This document shows, in pieces, positions 16,393 to 26,484 of a DNA stretch of 64,000 nt (its first letter is position 1; the number at the start of each line of letters is the position of its first letter). The translations under genes were made by a program, and so were the position numbers. Under the pieces are notes generated by a model that was not told where the DNA came from, made no database searches, and worked only from the letters and a program-made list of their open reading frames with translations. The stretch comes from Amycolatopsis bartoniae (GTDB lineage: Bacteria; Actinomycetota; Actinomycetes; Mycobacteriales; Pseudonocardiaceae), in the NCBI RefSeq assembly GCF_014191255.1, contig NZ_JACHWH010000002.1:806001-870000 (forward strand), read 5' to 3'.

Positions 16393-17882
16393 CACGCGTC
16401 CGCCAGGTGCGCGTCGAGCAGGTCGGCCGCGGCGCGGACCGCGGTGTCCAGCGGCCGGTCGCGTTCGACGGGTTCGAGTACCGCCGCCAGCTCGTCGAAC
16501 AGCCGGACGCAGGCGGGCGCGGTGGGCCGGCGGGCGCCGACGAACACCGCCTGGCGCAGGCCCAGCGCGAGCGAACCGTGCAGCAGCCGCAGGGAGCCGG
16601 CGAGAGAGAGGGCGTTGAGCGCCGCCTGCGTGCCGAACGGCACGACGTCCTGGTTGTGCAGGTTCGTCGGCACGCTCTGGAAACTCGCGGGGGTCGCACG
16701 CCTTCGCATGTCCACCACCACGGCGGTGGTGACCACCTGCACGCCCTGGAGCCCGTGCTGACGGCCCGGCTCGGGCGAGAGCATCGGCGGCAGACCACCG
16801 TTGCGGTGCGGGTCGACGAGCAGGTCCAGCTGCCGCTCGGCGAGGTTGCCGGTCTGGGTGGCGACCATCGCGAGCAGGTCGGCGGCGAACGCGCACGGCT
16901 GGCCGAAGAAGTTGCCGCCGTGCGCGATCAGGTCGTCCTCCTCGAAGAACAACGGGTTGTCGCTCACGCCGTTGAGGTCGTTGTCGACAACCGAACCCGC
17001 GTACTCCACGGCCGAGGCCGCGGCGCCGAGCAGCTGCGGTGAGCAGCGGATGCTGTAGGGCTCCTGCAGCGGCCGGTCCGGCTCGGGCCGGACACCCGCC
17101 AGCAGCGCGGCCATGCGCTCACCGGTCGCGATCACGGCGGGATGCCCGTACGCCTTGAGCAGCTGAGGCGCGAGGAAGGCCGGGGCGCAGCCGAGCAGGT
17201 CGGCGAGCAGTGCGGTCAGCGCGGCCGCGGCCTTGAGGGAACGGGAGATCGACGTCCACGCCAGCGCGGCGGCCGCGGTGGTCAGCGAGGTGCCGTTGAC
17301 GAAACCCAGCGCGTCGCGGCCGTCGAGCGGCAGGTGCGCCAGCCCGGCCTCGCGCAGCGCCTCCTCAGCGGGCAGCCGCCTGCCGTCCAGGTAGGCGTAC
17401 CCGTGGCCGCGCAGGGCCTGCGCGATGTGGGCCAGCGGCACCAGGTCACCGCTGGCGCCGACGGAACCCAGCGTGGGTACCGCCGGTGCGAAGGTGGTGC
17501 GCAGCATGGCGCACAGCGCGTCGAGCACGGTGCCGGAGACCCCGGACCGGCCCCGGGCCAGCGACCACAGCCGGGCCAGCACCGTCGCGCGGACGAGCTC
17601 CGGCGGCAGGTCCGGGCCCTGGCCCGCGGTCAGGTGCTGCAACACGTTGTCGCACTGGTCCGCCGCGGTGTCCCGGCCGGCGAAGGCGACGAGCGGGCCG
17701 AAACCCGTGGTGGAGCCGTAGATCGCGTGGTCGCCGGACAGGCAACGGTCCACAAAGGTCCGTCCACGGTCGACCTCGGCGCGGGTCGCGGCGGGCAGTT
17801 CGAGGTCCAGCGGCCGGGCCGCGCGTTCGAGCAACGCGGCGTCCAGCCTCGTCGGCAGCGAGGTGGCAGGAGACAGCGACAT
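16392..17882 (-). CDS. Aromatic amino acid ammonia-lyase, tyrosine-type (MIO enzyme)
   Basis: The start is ATG 17882 (MSLSPATSLPTRLDAALLER) after a GAGAGGGAT ribosome site. The 496-residue protein has the MIO-forming triad A143-S144-G145 in SVGASGDLVPLAH and the catalytic Y55 in YGSTTGFGPL. It also has ALGFVNGTSL, YSIRCSPQLLGA and HGGNFFGQP. The selectivity position reads LQHLTAG, aligning H83-L84 with the His-Leu pair of Rhodobacter tyrosine ammonia-lyase; PAL has Phe-Leu and histidase Ser-His there. The product would be p-coumarate, or caffeate if L-DOPA is used. Tyrosine aminomutases share these residues, so beta-tyrosine formation is an alternative. It is the first gene of the five-gene operon. 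Confidence 0.88.
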   Translation of the reverse strand: MSLSPATSLPTRLDAALLERAARPLDLELPAATRAEVDRGRTFVDRCLSGDHAIYGSTTGFGPLVAFAGRDTAADQCDNVLQHLTAGQGPDLPPELVRATVLARLWSLARGRSGVSGTVLDALCAMLRTTFAPAVPTLGSVGASGDLVPLAHIAQALRGHGYAYLDGRRLPAEEALREAGLAHLPLDGRDALGFVNGTSLTTAAAALAWTSISRSLKAAAALTALLADLLGCAPAFLAPQLLKAYGHPAVIATGERMAALLAGVRPEPDRPLQEPYSIRCSPQLLGAAASAVEYAGSVVDNDLNGVSDNPLFFEEDDLIAHGGNFFGQPCAFAADLLAMVATQTGNLAERQLDLLVDPHRNGGLPPMLSPEPGRQHGLQGVQVVTTAVVVDMRRRATPASFQSVPTNLHNQDVVPFGTQAALNALSLAGSLRLLHGSLALGLRQAVFVGARRPTAPACVRLFDELAAVLEPVERDRPLDTAVRAAADLLDAHLADA

Positions 17883-18030
17883 GCGATCCCTCTCGGGCAA
17901 CGGGGATGCGGGGAGTGCCTGCCGGGCCGCTCCAGCGCGCCCGGGGTGCGACACCAGCTTGTCCCGCTGTCACATGCGCCGGAAGTGATCTTGTCGATTC
18001 GGGCAGGATTCCGGGCCCGTACTCACCACT

Positions 18031-18045
18031 GGTCTCGACGAGACC
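18031..18045. promoter_or_regulatory. Perfect palindrome upstream of the ammonia-lyase operon
   Basis: GGTCTCGACGAGACC is a perfect 7+1+7 inverted repeat in the 256-bp region between the lyase start and the end of the DUF1348 gene. Its position about 150 bp upstream of the operon suggests a regulator site. No regulator gene is adjacent. Confidence 0.35.
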
Positions 18046-18138
18046 GGGCCTCACGTGTCCACAGTGCCACGACCTGCGGAAATGTTGCGCCCGAATGTCC
18101 AATTCGGAGAGTCGGTGTTACACCGCGGTGAACGGACC

Positions 18139-18594
18139 TCAGAACACCGGCAGCGGCACGCCGTGCTCGGACTCGGGGCGGGGGCCGAAGATCCGCCGCT
18201 GCGCCTCGGCGATCGGCACGTCGTTGATGCTCGCCTCGCGGCGGCGCATCAGGCCGTCGTCGGAGAACTCCCACAGCTCGTTGCCGTAGCTGCGGTACCA
18301 CTGCCCCTCCGCGTCGTGGCTCTCGTACTGGAACCGCACCGCGATCCGGTTGCCGCGGAAGCCCCACAGTTCCTTGCGCAGCGCGTAGTCCAGCTCCCGC
18401 TCCCACTTCGCGGTGAGGAAACGGACGATCTCGGCGCGGCCCACGACGTGCTGGTCACGGTTGCGCCACACCGAATCCGGCGTGTACGCCAGCGCCACCT
18501 TCTCCGGGTCGCGCGTGTTCCACGCGTCCTCGGCGGCCTGGACCTTCTGCGCGGCGGTGGTCTCGTCGAAGGGCGGAAAAGGCGGACGGCTCAT
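18139..18594 (-). CDS. DUF1348 / nuclear transport factor 2-like protein
   Basis: The 151-residue product contains [75 protein letters not shown] and a C-terminal RIFGPRPE. This is the characteristic order of the DUF1348 family, which has the NTF2-like cone fold. Members are small cytoplasmic proteins of unknown biochemical role. It lies upstream of the ammonia-lyase gene on the same strand but 256 bp away, so it is probably a separate unit. Confidence 0.88.
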   Translation of the reverse strand: MSRPPFPPFDETTAAQKVQAAEDAWNTRDPEKVALAYTPDSVWRNRDQHVVGRAEIVRFLTAKWERELDYALRKELWGFRGNRIAVRFQYESHDAEGQWYRSYGNELWEFSDDGLMRRREASINDVPIAEAQRRIFGPRPESEHGVPLPVF

Positions 18595-18640
18595 GCCGCC
18601 AGCGTAGAGAACGCACGTTCTCCGCGCCAGTGCGAAAAGA

Positions 18641-18670
18641 GCCCGGCAGGAACGGGTGTTCCTGCCGGGC
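18641..18670 (-). terminator. Rho-independent terminator after aceB
   Basis: Arms 18641-18653 and 18658-18670 form a perfect 13-bp stem with a GGGT loop. Read on the minus strand the stem is followed by TCTTTTCG, giving a short T-tract downstream of aceB. Confidence 0.75.
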
Positions 18671-18768
18671 CTTCCCGCGCGCCGTCCGGCCAGAGAATCA
18701 GCGCGCGTCGCCCTCCCTGTCAGGAGGAAAGGAGGGCGACCAGCTCACCAGGCCCTCGGGAGGGAAAC

Positions 18769-20373
<1,605 letters not shown>

Positions 20374-20407
20374 GATGACCTCTCTTCGGCGCGAACTCTG
20401 GGGTCGG

Positions 20408-20450
20408 AGGACCGGGCTGCCCCGGGGTGGAGTCGGGGCAGCCCGGTCCT
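20408..20450 (-). terminator. Long hairpin between aceA and aceB
   Basis: Arms 20408-20424 and 20434-20450 form a perfect 17-bp stem around a 9-nt loop immediately after the aceA stop codon. It probably terminates or attenuates aceA transcription before aceB. Confidence 0.7.
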
Positions 20451-20457
20451 CACGCGG

Positions 20458-21738
20458 TCAGTGGAACTGGGCTTCCTCGGTGGAACCGGTGAGCGCGGTG
20501 GTCGAGCTCTCCGGGTTCAGGGCGGTGGACACCAGGTCGAACCAGCCGGTGCCGACCTCGCGCTGGTGCTTGGTGGCGGTGTAGCCCCGCTCCTCGGCCG
20601 CGAACTCGCGCTCCTGCAGGTCGACGTAGGCGGTCATGCCCTCGCGGGCGTAGCCGTGCGCCAGGTCGAACATCGAGTAGTTCAGGGCGTGGAAGCCGGC
20701 CAACGTGATGAACTGGAACTTGTAGCCCATGTGGCCCAGTTCGCGCTGGAACTTCGCGATCGTCGCGTCGTCCAGGTGCTTGCGCCAGTTGAACGACGGC
20801 GAGCAGTTGTAGGCCAGCATCTGGTCCGGGTACTTCGCCTTGATGGCCTCCGCGTACTTGCGGGCGACCTCCAGGTCCGGAGTGGACGTTTCCATCCACA
20901 GCAGGTCGGCGTACTCGGCGTAGGCCAGCCCGCGGTCGATGCACGGGTCGATGCCGTTGGTGACCTTGTAGAAGCCCTCCGACGTGCGCTCGCCGGTGAT
21001 GTACTTCTGGTCGCGCTCGTCGACATCGCTGGTGATCAGCGTCGCGGCCTGCGCGTCGGTGCGGGCGACGACCAGCGTCGGCACGTTCAGCACGTCCGCG
21101 GCGAGGCGGGCGGCGTTGAGGGTGCGCTCGTGCTGCTTGGTCGGGATCAGGACCTTGCCGCCGAGGTGACCGCACTTCTTCTCGGACGCGAGCTGGTCCT
21201 CCCAGTGCACGCCCGCGGCGCCGGCGGCGATCATGCCCTTCATCAGCTCGAACGCGTTGAGCGGGCCACCGAAGCCGGCCTCGGCGTCGGCGACGATCGG
21301 CGCGTACCAGTCGATGTCGGTGTTGCCCTCGGCCCAGTTGATCTGGTCGGCACGGCCCAGCGCGTTGTTGATGCGGCGGACGACGGCCGGCACCGAGTTG
21401 GCCGGGTAGAGGCTCTGGTCCGGGTAGGTCTGGCCGGCCAGGTTGGCGTCGGCCGCGACCTGCCAGCCGGACAGGTAGATCGCCTTGAGGCCCGCGCGGA
21501 CCTGCTGCACGGCCTGGTTGCCGGTGAGGGCGCCGAGGGCGTGGACGTAGTCCTCGCTCTGCAGCAGCTGCCACAGCTTCTCGGCGCCGCGGCGGGCCAG
21601 CGTGTGCTCCTCGACCACGCTGCCACGCAGCTTGATCACGTCAGCCGCGCTGTAGGACCGCTTGACGCCCTTCCACCGGGGGTCGGTCTCCCACTGCTTG
21701 GCCAGCTCTGCGGCCGCCTGCTCGAGGTTCTCGCTCAT
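20458..21738 (-). CDS. aceA: Isocitrate lyase
   Basis: The start is ATG 21738 ([19 protein letters not shown]). The 426-residue protein has the catalytic loop [10 protein letters not shown] with C189, plus [37 protein letters not shown], and [15 protein letters not shown]. It cleaves isocitrate to glyoxylate and succinate, the first step of the glyoxylate shunt, and is needed on acetate or fatty acids. It is divergent from a RamB-type regulator, with 225 bp between the starts, and a RamB-like box lies 14-22 bp upstream of the aceA start. Control by carbon source is therefore likely. Confidence 0.97.
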   Translation of the reverse strand: MSENLEQAAAELAKQWETDPRWKGVKRSYSAADVIKLRGSVVEEHTLARRGAEKLWQLLQSEDYVHALGALTGNQAVQQVRAGLKAIYLSGWQVAADANLAGQTYPDQSLYPANSVPAVVRRINNALGRADQINWAEGNTDIDWYAPIVADAEAGFGGPLNAFELMKGMIAAGAAGVHWEDQLASEKKCGHLGGKVLIPTKQHERTLNAARLAADVLNVPTLVVARTDAQAATLITSDVDERDQKYITGERTSEGFYKVTNGIDPCIDRGLAYAEYADLLWMETSTPDLEVARKYAEAIKAKYPDQMLAYNCSPSFNWRKHLDDATIAKFQRELGHMGYKFQFITLAGFHALNYSMFDLAHGYAREGMTAYVDLQEREFAAEERGYTATKHQREVGTGWFDLVSTALNPESSTTALTGSTEEAQFH

Positions 21739-21751
21739 GAGATGTCTCCAC

Positions 21752-21760
21752 CTTTGCAAA
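21752..21760. promoter_or_regulatory. RamB-type operator core upstream of aceA
   Basis: CTTTGCAAA matches the 3' core of the RamB recognition sequence known from Corynebacterium glutamicum (AA/GAACTTTGCAAA). It lies just upstream of the aceA ribosome site in the aceA-ramB intergenic region. Confidence 0.6.
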
Positions 21761-21963
21761 TCTTGCGATGACTCGCTGATGTCTTCGACGATGACATGAC
21801 CAGCTAAAACAAAGCCAGCGCTCCAACTTGCCAATTTCTGTAAATTTTTCGTAGCATGTTGTGAAGGTTGCGAACGACCCGTTCGCAGCTCACAGAAAGT
21901 TTCGTGACTGAACCGGTGTCTTGATCGGTCAGGGACGGAAGATCTCCGATTCGGAGGCGGGAA

Positions 21964-23388
21964 ATGGACAAGACTTTCGCCGGCGCGAAGCTGCGTCACC
22001 TTCGCGAGAGCCGCTCGATGAGCCAGGCCGACGCGGCCCGGCTGCTGGAAATCAGCCCCAGCTACCTCAACCAGATCGAGCACAACGCCCGTCCCTTGAC
22101 CGTTCCAGTGCTCCTTCGCATCACCGAGGCGTTCGGTGTCGACACCGAGTTCTTCGCCAACAACGACACCGCGCGGCTCGTCGCGGACGTCCGTGAAGCC
22201 CTCCTCGACGAGGCCGTGGGCCTCGAAGCGACCACCAGCGAGCTGAACGACCTGGCCACCAACCTCCCGGGCGTCGCGCAGGCGCTGGTGAAGCTGCACC
22301 GCAGCTACCGCAACGCCGTCGAGACCACGGCCGCGCTGGTCACCGAGAACGGGATGGGCCTGCACGGCAGTGCCGCCGCTCCCCTGCCGCACGAGGAGGT
22401 CCGGGACTTCTTCTACGAGCGGGAGAACTACGTCGCCGAGCTGGACGAGCGCGCGGAGAAGATGGCGGCGGCGATGGACCTGCGGCCGGGCAGCGTGCAC
22501 CGCACCCTGCAGGACCAGCTCACCGACCGCTACGGCGTCCAGGTGACCACCGAGGGCATCGACGAGGCCCGCGGCCAGCAGCACCGGTACGAGCCGGACG
22601 CGCGGGTGCTGCGGCTGGCGCCGAGCCTGCGCATCGGGCAGCGCTCGTTCCGGATGGCGTCGCAGATCGCACTGCTGGAGTACGACGACCTGATCACGGA
22701 GCTGGCCGACTCGTGGGCGTTCTCCGGACCGGCTGCGCGCTCGCTGGCGCGGGTCGGGCTGGCGAACTACTTCGCGGGCGCGCTGATCCTGCCGTACGGG
22801 CCGTTCCTGTCGCAGGCCGAACGCGTCCGGTACGACATCGAGCGGCTGTGCGACCAGTTCGGCGTCGGCTTCGAGACGGTGTGCCACCGGCTGTCGACGA
22901 TGCAGCGGCCGAAGATGCGCGGGGTGCCGTTCTCGTTCGTGCGCGTGGACCGGGCGGGGAACATGTCGAAGCGCCAGTCCGCGGCGGGCTTCCACTTCTC
23001 CCGCGTCGGCGGCGCGTGTCCACTGTGGAACATCTACGAGGCGTTCACCGCGCCCGGCAAGATCATCACGCAGATCGCGACGCTGCCGGACGGCAAGAGC
23101 TACTTCTGGATCGCGCGGACGATCCAGCGCAACATCGGCGGCTACGGCAGCCCGGGCAAGATGTTCAGCGTCGGGCTGGGCTGCGAGCTGCGCCACGCCC
23201 GGCGGCTGGTGTACTCGACGGGCCTGGACCTGGACGACCGCGCGGCCGCGACGCCGATCGGCATGGGCTGCAAGGTGTGCGACCGCCCGGCCTGCCCGCA
23301 GCGCGCCTTCCCGACGATCGGCAAGCAGCTGACGGTGGACGAGAACACGAGCACGTTCGTGCCCTATCCGGCGGTGCCGAAGGGCTGA
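21964..23388 (+). CDS. ramB: RamB-type transcriptional regulator of acetate metabolism
   Basis: ATG 21964 follows GGAGGCGGG. The 474-residue protein has an N-terminal XRE helix-turn-helix ([20 protein letters not shown], then [16 protein letters not shown], residues 8-45). A long C-terminal region follows, typical of the short-chain fatty acyl regulator family. It includes [20 protein letters not shown] and the cysteine cluster [18 protein letters not shown]. In Corynebacterium RamB represses or modulates aceA and aceB in response to carbon source. Divergence from aceA and the CTTTGCAAA site support the same role here. Confidence 0.93.
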   Translation: MDKTFAGAKLRHLRESRSMSQADAARLLEISPSYLNQIEHNARPLTVPVLLRITEAFGVDTEFFANNDTARLVADVREALLDEAVGLEATTSELNDLATNLPGVAQALVKLHRSYRNAVETTAALVTENGMGLHGSAAAPLPHEEVRDFFYERENYVAELDERAEKMAAAMDLRPGSVHRTLQDQLTDRYGVQVTTEGIDEARGQQHRYEPDARVLRLAPSLRIGQRSFRMASQIALLEYDDLITELADSWAFSGPAARSLARVGLANYFAGALILPYGPFLSQAERVRYDIERLCDQFGVGFETVCHRLSTMQRPKMRGVPFSFVRVDRAGNMSKRQSAAGFHFSRVGGACPLWNIYEAFTAPGKIITQIATLPDGKSYFWIARTIQRNIGGYGSPGKMFSVGLGCELRHARRLVYSTGLDLDDRAAATPIGMGCKVCDRPACPQRAFPTIGKQLTVDENTSTFVPYPAVPKG

Positions 23389-23435
23389 ACGGACATCATC
23401 CCGTGCGGCCGGGGGTGCCCGTGCGGGCGGCTCTC

Positions 23436-23441
23436 TATCTT
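23436..23441 (+). promoter_or_regulatory. -10 element (TATCTT) for a leaderless glycosyltransferase transcript
   Basis: TATCTT ends 7 nt before ATG 23449 and no ribosome site is visible. The spacing fits transcription starting at the start codon. Confidence 0.5.
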
Positions 23442-23448
23442 CGCTGGT

Positions 23449-24558
23449 ATGCGCGTTCTGTTCACCAGCGTGCCCGCGTACGGGCACCTCCTGCCGCTGC
23501 TGCCTACCGCGGTGGCCGCCAGGGCCGCGGGCGACGAGGTCGCCGTCTCCACCGGAGCATCGATGGGGGCGACGGTCGGGGACCTGCCGTTCCTGCCCGC
23601 CGGGCCGGAGATACCGGAGTTGTTCGCCGAGCAGGCACGGCGGCCGGGCGCCGGTGACCCCACCGACGCGACGGACCTGGCGGGAGTGACCGGGCTGTTC
23701 TCCGACACGCGCATCGACCTCGGCTTCGACGCGGCGCTGGCCGCCGCGAAGGGGTTCCAGGCCGAGGTGATCGTCTCGGACGTCGTCGACCTGGTCGCCC
23801 CGCTCGTGGCCGCGGCGCTCGGGATTCCGTGGGTGGTCCACGGCATCACCGTCGAGTTCCCCCCGCCGATGGTGCAGAGCTTCTTCGACGGGATGACTCG
23901 CCAGGCCGAGGCCCGCGGCCTGCGGGTGCCGTCCCGGGCCGCGTTGCTGGAGCTGTGGCCTTCATTCCTGCAGCACGACGGCTACCGCCTGCCCGACGAC
24001 GGGATCGCACTGCGCCCCCTGCCCTACCGGCCGCCGGGCAGCGCACCGGCACCGCTGCCCCGGGGCGAGCGGCCGCGAGTGCTGATCACGCTGGGTACCA
24101 CGGCCGACATGTCGATCATCACCGGCAAGCTGCTCGCCTCGCTGTCCGCTCTGGACGTCGAGGTCGTCGTCACCGGCGCCGCCGTTCCGGACGCCCCGGA
24201 GGACGTTCGCTTCGTCGGGTTCACCCCGCTGGCCGATCTGCTGGAAGGAACCGACGCGGTGGTCACGGCCGGTGGAGCGGGCACGGTGATCGCTTCGCTG
24301 AGCCACGGCATCCCGATGGTCGCCCTGCCCACGATCGCCGACCAGCCGGTCCTCGCGGAGCGGGCGGCGTCAGCGGGTGCCGCCCTCGTCCTCGACCCGT
24401 CGGAAGCGGAGGACCGGCTCGCGAGCGCACTCCGCACCGTCCTCGACGATCCGGCACCCCGGTCGGCGGCCCGCGAAGTGGCCGCCCGGATCGCCGAGCT
24501 GCCCGCCCCGGAAGCCGCGTGGGCCGAGCTGCACCGGCGGTTGGCGCAGGAACGATGA
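23449..24558 (+). CDS. GT1-type glycosyltransferase (MGT-like)
   Basis: The 369-residue protein starts [19 protein letters not shown], the GT-B N-terminal block of macrolide/UDP-glycosyltransferases. It has an interdomain region [19 protein letters not shown] and the C-terminal donor loop [21 protein letters not shown] followed by [17 protein letters not shown]. Such enzymes transfer a sugar from a nucleotide donor to a small hydrophobic acceptor and often act on natural products or antibiotics. The acceptor is unknown. The gene ends with an ATGA overlap onto a degraded SRPBCC gene, so it once headed a two-gene unit. Confidence 0.88.
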   Translation: MRVLFTSVPAYGHLLPLLPTAVAARAAGDEVAVSTGASMGATVGDLPFLPAGPEIPELFAEQARRPGAGDPTDATDLAGVTGLFSDTRIDLGFDAALAAAKGFQAEVIVSDVVDLVAPLVAAALGIPWVVHGITVEFPPPMVQSFFDGMTRQAEARGLRVPSRAALLELWPSFLQHDGYRLPDDGIALRPLPYRPPGSAPAPLPRGERPRVLITLGTTADMSIITGKLLASLSALDVEVVVTGAAVPDAPEDVRFVGFTPLADLLEGTDAVVTAGGAGTVIASLSHGIPMVALPTIADQPVLAERAASAGAALVLDPSEAEDRLASALRTVLDDPAPRSAAREVAARIAELPAPEAAWAELHRRLAQER

Positions 24559-24732
24559 AACCGGTCGAAGCCGTCACCGACATCGCGGCGAGTCCGCAGC
24601 AGGTCCGGGACGTGCTCACGGACTTTGCCGCCTATCCGGACTGGGCGACGTACATCTGGTCCATCGAGGGGCGCGCGGTTCGCCGCCTTCAACGCGGCGT
24701 TGAAGGATCGCGTCGAGGCGGGGTTGCTTTAG
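24555..24732 (+). pseudogene. SRPBCC (polyketide cyclase-like) gene with internal deletion and frame change
   Basis: ATG 24555 overlaps the glycosyltransferase stop and encodes a typical SRPBCC N-terminus ([20 protein letters not shown], then LTDFAAYPDWATYIWSIEGR). Immediately after, in a different frame, comes FAAFNAALKDRVEAGLL and a TAG stop at 24730, which looks like the family's C-terminal helix. About 80 to 90 internal residues that intact members carry are missing, and the frames do not match. The gene therefore appears to be a deletion remnant. The opposite-strand acyltransferase gene reads through its 3' part. Confidence 0.7.
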
Positions 24733-25504
24733 CTCCGGCTTCGCTCGGGTTCTCGTTCTCCAGGGTCTTCCGCAGCGCCTTGTCCGCCTTGCGGGCCATG
24801 TCCTTCACGGCCTCCCGGCGTTCCGCGTCCGCCTCGTAGTCCGCGCGGCGGTCGCGGACCACGCGGGCCGGGGAGCCGACCGCGATCTTGTAGTCCGGGA
24901 TGTCCCCGCGCACCACCGCGTGCGCCCCGAGGACGCAGCCGCGGCCGACGCGGGTTCCGCGCAGCACCGAGACCTTTGTGCCGATCCACGTGTCCGGCCC
25001 GATGCGCACCGGCGACTTCACGATGCCCTGGTCCTTGATCGGCAGGGTGATGTCGCTCGTGATGTGGTCGAAGTCGCAGATGTACACCCAGTCCGCGACG
25101 AGCGTGGCGGCGCCCAGCTCGATGTCGAGGTAGCCGTTGACCACGTTCTGCCGCCCGAACACCGCCTTGTCGCCGATGCGCAGCGAGCCCTCGTGGCAGC
25201 GGATGGCGTTGCCGTCGCCGATGTGGACCCAGCGGCCGATCTCCAGCCTGCCGTAGCCGGGGCGGCAGTGGATCTCCACGTTCTTGCCGAGGAACACCAT
25301 GCCGCGCAGGATGATGTGCGGGTTCGCCAGCCGGAACTTCAGCAGCCGCCAGTACCGGACCAGGTACCAGGGCGTGTAGGCGTGGTTGCGCAGGACCCAG
25401 CGCAGCGAGTCGGCGGTCAGGAACTTCGCCTGCCGCGGGTCACGCCGGGCGCGCCGCCACGCGCCGAGCCGGGAGAGCACCGGTGATCCCCACATCGATG
25501 TCAT
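24689..25504 (-). CDS. Left-handed beta-helix (hexapeptide) acyltransferase
   Basis: The 271-residue protein has successive hexapeptide-repeat turns from about residue 60 to 205, for example RLEIGRWVHIGDGNAIRCHE, SLRIGDKAVFGRQNVVNGYL and RIGPDTWIGTKVSVLRGTRVG, then GAHAVVRGDIPDYKIAVGSPA. This is the LbH fold of sugar O-acetyltransferases and related enzymes. The Lys/Arg/Glu-rich tail after residue 225 may be non-native, because its last codons run into the deleted SRPBCC gene. Start choice: ATG 25504, or ATG 25495 three codons inside. The gene is divergent from the nucleoside hydrolase, with only 11 bp between the starts. Confidence 0.85.
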   Translation of the reverse strand: MTSMWGSPVLSRLGAWRRARRDPRQAKFLTADSLRWVLRNHAYTPWYLVRYWRLLKFRLANPHIILRGMVFLGKNVEIHCRPGYGRLEIGRWVHIGDGNAIRCHEGSLRIGDKAVFGRQNVVNGYLDIELGAATLVADWVYICDFDHITSDITLPIKDQGIVKSPVRIGPDTWIGTKVSVLRGTRVGRGCVLGAHAVVRGDIPDYKIAVGSPARVVRDRRADYEADAERREAVKDMARKADKALRKTLENENPSEAGAKATPPRRDPSTPR

Positions 25505-25518
25505 ACCTTGAGGGTATG
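25502..25518. promoter_or_regulatory. Mirror-image leaderless divergent promoter
   Basis: CATACC (25502-25507) and GGTATG (25513-25518) form a palindrome that contains both start codons. On the plus strand TACCTT (25504-25509) lies 6 nt before ATG 25516. On the minus strand TACCCT (25516-25511) lies 6 nt before ATG 25504. Each -10 hexamer thus overlaps the start codon of the opposite gene. Confidence 0.55.
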
Positions 25519-26484
25519 GGCATGAAACTGATCATCGACACTGACCCTGGCGTGGACGACGCCTTCGCGATCGCGCTCGCCGCGCTCAGCGAGGATGTCC
25601 GGCTCCTCGGTGTCACGACGGTGTTCGGCAACGTCCCGCTGGAGAACACCACCGCCAACGCCCTGCGCGTCCTGCAGCTCTGTGGCCGCCCGGACGTCCC
25701 GGTCGCCGCCGGGGCCGCGCGGCCGCTGGTCCACCCGCAGCTCGCCCGCGCCGGGCACGTGCACGGAGCGGACGGACTATCCGGTCGCTCCGCCTCCCTG
25801 CCCGCGCCGCAACGGGAACCCGAGCCCGGCGGCGCCGTGCGGCTCCTCGTGTCCCTGCTCGAAGCGGCCGACGAGCCCGTCACGATCGCGCCCATCGGGC
25901 CGCTCACGAACATCGCGCTGTTGCTGGCCGCGCACCCGCACGTGAAGCCGAAGATCGGCCGCATCGTGCTGATGGGCGGCGGCGTCGCGCGCGGCAACAG
26001 CACGGCCACCGCGGAGTTCAACATCTGGAGCGACCCGGAGGCGGCGCGGCGCGTGCTCGTCGACGAGGACGTGCCCTGCGTCATGGTGCCGCTGGACCTG
26101 ACCCACCGGTGCGCGGTCTCCACGGCTTGGCTGAACGAGCTCGCGCAGAGCCCGATCGGCGCCGCGCTCACCGCGCTGACCCCGGACTACCTCGCGTCCT
26201 ACCGCCGCTCGCTCGGCTGGGACGGGATCGTGCTGCACGACGCCGTCGCGGTGGCCGAGGCGATCAACCCGGGCATCCTGCGGACCGAGCCGTATCCGAT
26301 CGAAGTGGACTGCACCTTCGGCCCCGGACGCGGCACCACCCTCGTCGACCGCCGGTTGCCCGGCATGCGCGGCGAGGGTGACGGAGCCGTGGCCCCGAAG
26401 ACCGTCCAGGTCGCGGTGGACACGGACGTGGCCGGCCTCGGGGAGTTCGTGCTGGGCAGGCTCAGGCGGTCAGTGCCCGCTTGA
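25516..26484 (+). CDS. Inosine-uridine preferring nucleoside hydrolase family
   Basis: The start is ATG 25516 (MGMKLIIDTDPGVDDAFAIALA); upstream in-frame codons run into the divergent gene. The 322-residue protein carries the family's calcium-binding signature DTDPGVDDAFA, VFGNVPLENTTANA, EPVTIAPIGPLTNIALLL, MGGGVARGNSTATAEFN and a C-terminal LHDAVAVAEAINP with the second Asp ligand. It hydrolyses the N-glycosidic bond of ribonucleosides for base salvage. The base preference cannot be read safely. Its 3' end overlaps the convergent hydrolase gene by 23 bp. Confidence 0.94.
   Translation: MGMKLIIDTDPGVDDAFAIALAALSEDVRLLGVTTVFGNVPLENTTANALRVLQLCGRPDVPVAAGAARPLVHPQLARAGHVHGADGLSGRSASLPAPQREPEPGGAVRLLVSLLEAADEPVTIAPIGPLTNIALLLAAHPHVKPKIGRIVLMGGGVARGNSTATAEFNIWSDPEAARRVLVDEDVPCVMVPLDLTHRCAVSTAWLNELAQSPIGAALTALTPDYLASYRRSLGWDGIVLHDAVAVAEAINPGILRTEPYPIEVDCTFGPGRGTTLVDRRLPGMRGEGDGAVAPKTVQVAVDTDVAGLGEFVLGRLRRSVPA

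Noticed and set aside
20458-23841. Very long minus-strand open frame running upstream from aceA across ramB
   Set aside because: It is the mirror of the ramB gene in high-GC DNA. Isocitrate lyase similarity begins only at ATG 21738.
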